DNA from: Burkholderiaceae bacterium
GTDB lineage: Bacteria > Pseudomonadota > Gammaproteobacteria > Burkholderiales > Burkholderiaceae_C
DNA: 64,000 nucleotides
Direction of reading: 5' to 3'
Assembly (NCBI GenBank): GCA_024235995.1
Contig: JACKLI010000001.1
Location: forward strand, 1,116,001-1,180,000
Shown: one piece after another, positions 59,984-64,000 of the stretch
How the letters are laid out: each line of letters begins with the position of its first letter
Numbering within the stretch: position 1 is the stretch's first letter
The notes under the pieces: model-generated
The model's input: the letters and a program-made list of their open reading frames with translations, nothing else
Databases searched by the model: none
Told to the model about the DNA's origin: nothing
Translations under genes and position numbers: made by a program

Positions 59984-60877
59984 ATGCAGGCCCTGCACTT
60001 CGGCGCCGCGCGCGTCTACCTGGGCGACAAGTCCGGCAAGTACCCCGACGGCAACCAGGTCATCGTGCAGGGCGCCGACATGCGCGTGGCCTTCGACACG
60101 CCGCAGGTCGCGCGCCACATTGGCGCCGACCTGGACGGGGTGGACCTGGTCATCCTCGGCCACGTGCACGAGGACCACATGGTGGCGCTGGGCCGCCTGC
60201 CGCAGGCCCGCGTGCAGGTGCACGAGGCCGACCTGGCTGCCGCGCAATCGTGGCCCGGCTTGGCGCGCCACTACGGCTATCCCGATGACGTGCTGGCGCG
60301 GCTGCGCCCGCTGATCGAGCGCGACTTCGACTACCACCCCCGGCCCGACGCCACCGGCTACGCCGACGGCGCGCTGTGGGAGCTGGGCGGCGGCGTGCGC
60401 GTGCGCGCGCACCACCTGCCCGGCCACACGGCGGGCCACTGCGCGCTGGTGGTGGAGAGCGAGGGCCTGGCCTTCATCGGCGACATCGACCTGACGGGCT
60501 TCGGCCCCTACTACGGCGACGCGAGCTCGGACCTGACGCAGTTTCGCCGCAGCCTGCAGCGCGTGCGCGACATCGACGCCCGCGTCTGGGTCACCTCGCA
60601 CCACCGCGGCGTGCTGACCGAGCGGGTTGACTTCCTGCATCACCTGGAGCGCTTTGCCGCCAGGATCGACGAGCGCAGCGAGCGCCTGCTGGCCTATCTG
60701 CGCGAGCGCCCGCACACGCTGGATGAGCTGGTGGCACGCCGCCTGCTGTATCCGGTGGGTGTCGATCTGCCCTACGTGGAATGCGCCGAGCGCCGTACCA
60801 TCACGCAGCACCTGGCGCAGCTGCAGGCCCAGGGCCTGGTGCAGGGCGGCGCGGATGGCTTTTATGGGCTGGCCTGA
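59984..60877 (+). CDS. Metallo-beta-lactamase-fold hydrolase
   Basis: A 297-residue protein. Zinc ligands are seen in HVHEDH (His60, His62, Asp64, His65), in HHLPGHTAGHCALVVES, in FIGDIDLTGFGPYYGD and in VTSHHRGVL. The C-terminal 60 residues resemble a winged-helix extension (TLDELVARRLLYPVGVD), as in some RNase BN/LACTB2-like proteins. The substrate is unknown. It starts nine bases after the isomerase gene and converges on the aminotransferase gene with a 16-base overlap. Confidence 0.85.
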   Translation: MQALHFGAARVYLGDKSGKYPDGNQVIVQGADMRVAFDTPQVARHIGADLDGVDLVILGHVHEDHMVALGRLPQARVQVHEADLAAAQSWPGLARHYGYPDDVLARLRPLIERDFDYHPRPDATGYADGALWELGGGVRVRAHHLPGHTAGHCALVVESEGLAFIGDIDLTGFGPYYGDASSDLTQFRRSLQRVRDIDARVWVTSHHRGVLTERVDFLHHLERFAARIDERSERLLAYLRERPHTLDELVARRLLYPVGVDLPYVECAERRTITQHLAQLQAQGLVQGGADGFYGLA

Positions 60878-61809
60878 AGGACGTCATCCACCGCCGTGCT
60901 CAGGCGCGGGTCGCGATGCCAGTCCCAATACGTCTGCACCAGGCGCTGGGTGATCGGCCCCACGCGCCCGTCGCCCAGCGGCACGCCGTCCACCCGCGTC
61001 ACCGGCAGCACCCCGCCGCCCGAGCTGGACAAAAACGCCTCGCGCGCGCCGCGCAGCTCGGCCGCCGGCAAGGCCCGCGCCTGCAGCGGCAGGCCCAGCG
61101 CCTGTGCCATCTCGATCACCGTGCGCCGCGTCACGCCCTCCAGCACTCCGGCCGCCGGCGTCACGATCACCCCTTCGGCGTTGACGCAAAACACGTTGAA
61201 GCCCGGCCCCTCCACCACGTGGCCCGCGCCGTCCGTCAGCACCACGGTGTCGGCGCCGGCATCCAGCGCGCCCAGCAGGCCCATGGTCAGGTCGTTCCAG
61301 TGGTAGTTCTTGGCGCGCGCGTCCACGCTGCCGGGCGGAATGCGCTGCACGCTGCTGATGCGCAGGTCCAGCCCGTGCGTGCGCTGCGCCTCGTTGGCAA
61401 TCCACACATAGGGCACGGCAAAGGCATAAAACCGATTGACCGCCTGGCGCGGATCGCGCGAGCCCCAGGGCGGCTGCCCGCGCGTTACGATCATCTCCAC
61501 ATACGCCGCGCGCAGGCCCGACAGGCGCACGCACCGCGCCAGGATGCCGCTGATCTGCGCGTCCGTCAGCCCCGGGTCGAGGCGAAAGCGCGCGCAACTG
61601 GCGCGAAAGCGCTGCAGGTGCTCGGCCAGCCGGAAGAAGGCGCCGTCCCACACGGTCACCACGTCATAGGTGGCGTCCGAGCGCAGAAAGCCCCAGTCGG
61701 TGATGGGAATGCTGGCCTCGCCGATCGGCACGTAGCGCCCGCCCACGTAGGCGGCGCCCTGGGTGTAGTCGGCGGCTGATGATGCGGGGGTGTGGTCGGT
61801 GGTGCTCAT
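60862..61809 (-). CDS. Class IV PLP aminotransferase (branched-chain/D-amino acid type)
   Basis: A 315-residue fold-type IV PLP enzyme. YVPIGEASIPITDWGFLRSDATYDVV is the family opening, RLAEHLQRF follows, the PLP lysine is Lys167 in SVDARAKNYHWND, and VVEGPGFNVFCV and GVLEGVTRRTVIEMA bind the cofactor phosphate. It could be a branched-chain aminotransferase or a D-amino-acid aminotransferase; the exact substrate is unclear. A start four codons upstream (61821) is possible. The other strand's DUF294 gene begins about 100 bases away. Confidence 0.86.
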   Translation of the reverse strand: MSTTDHTPASSAADYTQGAAYVGGRYVPIGEASIPITDWGFLRSDATYDVVTVWDGAFFRLAEHLQRFRASCARFRLDPGLTDAQISGILARCVRLSGLRAAYVEMIVTRGQPPWGSRDPRQAVNRFYAFAVPYVWIANEAQRTHGLDLRISSVQRIPPGSVDARAKNYHWNDLTMGLLGALDAGADTVVLTDGAGHVVEGPGFNVFCVNAEGVIVTPAAGVLEGVTRRTVIEMAQALGLPLQARALPAAELRGAREAFLSSSGGGVLPVTRVDGVPLGDGRVGPITQRLVQTYWDWHRDPRLSTAVDDVLQASP

Positions 61810-61914
61810 GATGGAGGCCATGGTACGCGTGAGCCTGGATTGTCAGACAGCGGTCAGCCCGCATCGCCATCATGGGTGCGTGCTGCCTGCACGCCGCGCC
61901 ACACCCACACCGCC

Positions 61915-63732
61915 ATGCCCAACGCCTTCAACTTCGCCGCCTCGCCCTTCGACTGCCTGACGCAGCCCCAGCAGCGCCTGGTGCGCGACAACGTGGACGT
62001 GGCCTACTTTCGCGCGGGCGAGGTCATCCTGGACGTGGGCTCGGCGCCGACGCATCTGTTCGTCCTGATCAAGGGCCGCGTGAGCCAGTTCGACGGCGAC
62101 GAGTGCGTGGCCCGCTACGGGCCGGACGACAGCTTCGACGGCCGCGGCCTGGTGGCCGGCAAGTCCAGCAGCCGCTTCGTGGCCGACGAGGAGGTGGTGG
62201 CTTATGAACTGGCGCACCAGACCGTCAACGACCTGATCGCCGCCAACGCCGACTTCGGCGCGCTGCTGTTCTCCGACCTGGGCGCCAAGCTCAGCGCGGC
62301 CGGCCAGCGGCGCAGCAGCAACGAGTTCCAGGCGCTCAACCTCTCCCGCGTGGACGAGGCCTTCGTGCGCCCCGCGCACATCGTCGAGTGGGACACCGAC
62401 ATCGTCTCCGTCGTTCGGCTGTTCCAGCGCGAGCACACCACCAACGTGCTGGTGCGCGACGCGCGCCAGAGCCCGCCGCTGCTCGGCATGTTCACCACCA
62501 ACGCGCTGCAGCGCGCCATCCTGTCCGGGCGCGCGCTGGAGCAGATCGCGGTGGGCGAGCTGGCCAACTGGTCGCTGATCAGCGTGCGGCCCTCGGCCCA
62601 GGTGGGCGACGCGCTGGCCATCATGCTGCGCCACCACATCCACCGCGTGGTGGTGCGCGAGGGCGAGCAGGTGCAGGGCGTGCTGGAGGCGCTGGACGTG
62701 TTCAGCTTCCTGTCCAACCACTCCATGCTGATCGGCCTGCGCATCAACGCCGCCGCCAGCATCGACGAGCTGGCCGAGGCGGCCAAGCAGATCACCGGCA
62801 TGATCGGCCGCCAGTTCCGCGGCGGTACGCAGGTGATGCTGATCGCCCGCATGGTGCAGGACCTGAACGCCCGCCTGTTCGAGCGCGCCTGGCAGCTCAT
62901 CGCCCCGCCCGAGCTGGTGGCCGCCAGCTGCCTGCTGGTGATGGGCAGCGAAGGCCGCGGCGAGCAGCTTTTGAAGACCGACCAGGACAACGCGCTGATC
63001 CTGCGCGACGGCTACGCACCGCCGGCCGACCTGGCCGCCATCTGCGAGCGCTTCTCGGCAGCGCTGGAGCGCTTCGGCTACCCGCCCTGCCCGGGCCGCA
63101 TCATGCTCAGCAACCCGGCCTGGCGCATGCCCGCGGCCGACTTTGCCCGCACCGTGCGCGAGTGGCTGGTCATGCCCAGCCCCGACAGCCTGATGAACCT
63201 GGCGATCTTTCTGGACGCGCACGCCGTGGCCGGCGACGCCGCGCTGCTGGCCGGCGTGCGCGACGCGCTGTGGTCGCTGGCCATCGACAACGACGTGATG
63301 CTGGCGCGCTTTGCCGCCGCCATTGATCTGTTCTCGGGCAGCGGGCGCTGGTGGCACCGCCTGCTGGGCGACGGGGTGGACCGCATCAACCTCAAGAAGG
63401 AAGGCATTTTTCCCACCGTGCACGGCGTGCGCAGCCTGGCGCTGGCGCACCGCGTGGCCGAGACCTCCACCACCGAGCGGCTTGCCCGGCTGGTCGAGGC
63501 GCAGGTGCTCGACCCCGACCTGGCGCGCGACCTGACCGATGCCCTGCAACTGCTGATGGCGCTCAAGCTCAAGGCCGGGCTGGACGAGATGGATCGGGGC
63601 GACGCGGTGTCCGGCGCGGTCGACCCGAGCGCGCTGTCGCCGCTGGAGCGTGACCTGCTGAAGGACGCGCTGGGCGTGGTCAAGCGCTTCAAGACGCTGC
63701 TGCGCCAGCGCTTTCGGTTGAACGCGCTGTGA
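61915..63732 (+). CDS. cNMP-binding/CBS/DUF294 nucleotidyltransferase-like protein
   Basis: A 605-residue cytoplasmic protein with an N-terminal cyclic-nucleotide-binding fold (about 10-120), a pair of CBS domains (about 160-280), a DUF294 nucleotidyltransferase-like domain (GSEGRGEQLLKTDQDNALI at about 344-362, with the GS and DxD residues) and a helical DUF294 C-terminal domain. Ligands are probably an adenine nucleotide for CBS and a cyclic nucleotide for the N-domain. The target of the transferase is unknown. The stop overlaps the next gene (GTGA), a DnaQ-like exonuclease; this pairing is recurrent in proteobacteria as I recall. Confidence 0.87.
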   Translation: MPNAFNFAASPFDCLTQPQQRLVRDNVDVAYFRAGEVILDVGSAPTHLFVLIKGRVSQFDGDECVARYGPDDSFDGRGLVAGKSSSRFVADEEVVAYELAHQTVNDLIAANADFGALLFSDLGAKLSAAGQRRSSNEFQALNLSRVDEAFVRPAHIVEWDTDIVSVVRLFQREHTTNVLVRDARQSPPLLGMFTTNALQRAILSGRALEQIAVGELANWSLISVRPSAQVGDALAIMLRHHIHRVVVREGEQVQGVLEALDVFSFLSNHSMLIGLRINAAASIDELAEAAKQITGMIGRQFRGGTQVMLIARMVQDLNARLFERAWQLIAPPELVAASCLLVMGSEGRGEQLLKTDQDNALILRDGYAPPADLAAICERFSAALERFGYPPCPGRIMLSNPAWRMPAADFARTVREWLVMPSPDSLMNLAIFLDAHAVAGDAALLAGVRDALWSLAIDNDVMLARFAAAIDLFSGSGRWWHRLLGDGVDRINLKKEGIFPTVHGVRSLALAHRVAETSTTERLARLVEAQVLDPDLARDLTDALQLLMALKLKAGLDEMDRGDAVSGAVDPSALSPLERDLLKDALGVVKRFKTLLRQRFRLNAL

Positions 63733-64000
63733 GCTGGCTCGACGCCCTCAAGACGCGCCGCGCGCGCCAGCGCCTGCAGGGCGGCGAATGGGCTTTTCTG
63801 CTCGACGCGCCGCCGCCCGACGAATGGGTGGCGCTGGACTGCGAAACCACCGGCCTGAACACCCGCACCGACGAGATCATCGCGATCGGCGCGGTGCGCA
63901 TCAAGGGCCGGCGCATCCTCACCAGCCAGCGGCTGGAGCTGCTGATCCGGCCCGAGAAGGCCGTCTCGGCCGACAGCATCCGCGTGCACCGCCTGCGCGA
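63729..64000 (+). CDS. DnaQ-like 3'-5' exonuclease, N-terminal part
   Basis: The first 90 residues are in the window and the rest lies beyond it. After a basic start VSWLDALKTRRARQRLQ, the exonuclease I motif WVALDCETTGLNTRTDEIIAIGAVRI has the DxE pair (Asp37, Glu39) of DEDD-family nucleases such as the Pol III epsilon subunit. GTG at 63729 overlaps the stop of the DUF294 gene, suggesting the two act together. Confidence 0.85.
   Translation, partial: MSWLDALKTRRARQRLQGGEWAFLLDAPPPDEWVALDCETTGLNTRTDEIIAIGAVRIKGRRILTSQRLELLIRPEKAVSADSIRVHRLR

Overview
The window is about 70% GC chromosomal DNA. Gene order, protein sequences and repeat families point to a betaproteobacterium of the order Burkholderiales, most likely family Comamonadaceae (Acidovorax/Alicycliphilus/Ottowia-like). 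The pointers are a complete mraZ-to-lpxC division and cell-wall cluster without murB, a double-length UvrA, a four-cysteine-less DksA, dapF-DUF484-xerC order, and a dispersed short repeat with the core GATTTGATAGCT that I remember from this family. No rRNA, tRNA, CRISPR array, phage or intact insertion sequence is seen. Names rest on reading the translated sequences; no database search was run.

Layout. 1-6.0 kb: the end of an AEC transporter, a small secreted protein, priA, an intergenic region with two DnaA-box-like sites, hemE, a mazEF-type toxin-antitoxin pair with two operator palindromes, and a membrane-anchored TsdA-like dihaem cytochrome, all genes after the transporter on the minus strand. 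6.0-13.2 kb: a 1972-residue tandem UvrA carrying several in-frame palindromic insertions, then a 269 bp multi-hairpin palindromic element, then a phoH/ybeZ gene whose stop codon lies inside that element. 13.3-19.5 kb (plus strand): ruvA, an I78 protease-inhibitor lipoprotein, a lysyl-endopeptidase-like protease, ruvB, dapF, DUF484 and xerC. The protease/inhibitor pair sits between ruvA and ruvB. 19.5-26.9 kb: an aldehyde dehydrogenase, a CobW-type metal GTPase, dksA, a STAS-like protein, and hslV-hslU.

27.2-45.6 kb is the dcw cluster: mraZ, rsmH, ftsL, ftsI, murE, murF, mraY, murD, ftsW, murG, murC, ddl, ftsQ, ftsA, ftsZ, lpxC. Most junctions overlap by one to four bases, so translation is probably coupled. 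The cluster starts at a promoter bearing four AGTG repeats spaced 10 bp apart, the expected MraZ operator. It makes lipid II precursors, the septal transpeptidase and flippase, the divisome proteins FtsQ/A/Z, and the committed step of lipid A synthesis.

45.6-64 kb: thiM and thiE, an AraC regulator divergent from an acyl-CoA ligase, and a leucine/isovalerate degradation set (mccB, methylglutaconyl-CoA hydratase, mccA, HMG-CoA lyase) interrupted by vapBC, a DinB-family gene and a DUF4126 membrane protein. Next come a LysE exporter, a YbaK-type deacylase, DUF1289, a DsbA-fold isomerase, a metallo-beta-lactamase-fold protein, a class IV aminotransferase, a cNMP/CBS/DUF294 protein, and the start of a DnaQ-like exonuclease.

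The most unusual features are the branched palindromic element at 12.0-12.3 kb, the in-frame repeats inside uvrA and dapF, the protease/inhibitor pair inside ruvAB, and a diverged duplicate of the mccA start codon region forming a short upstream reading frame.
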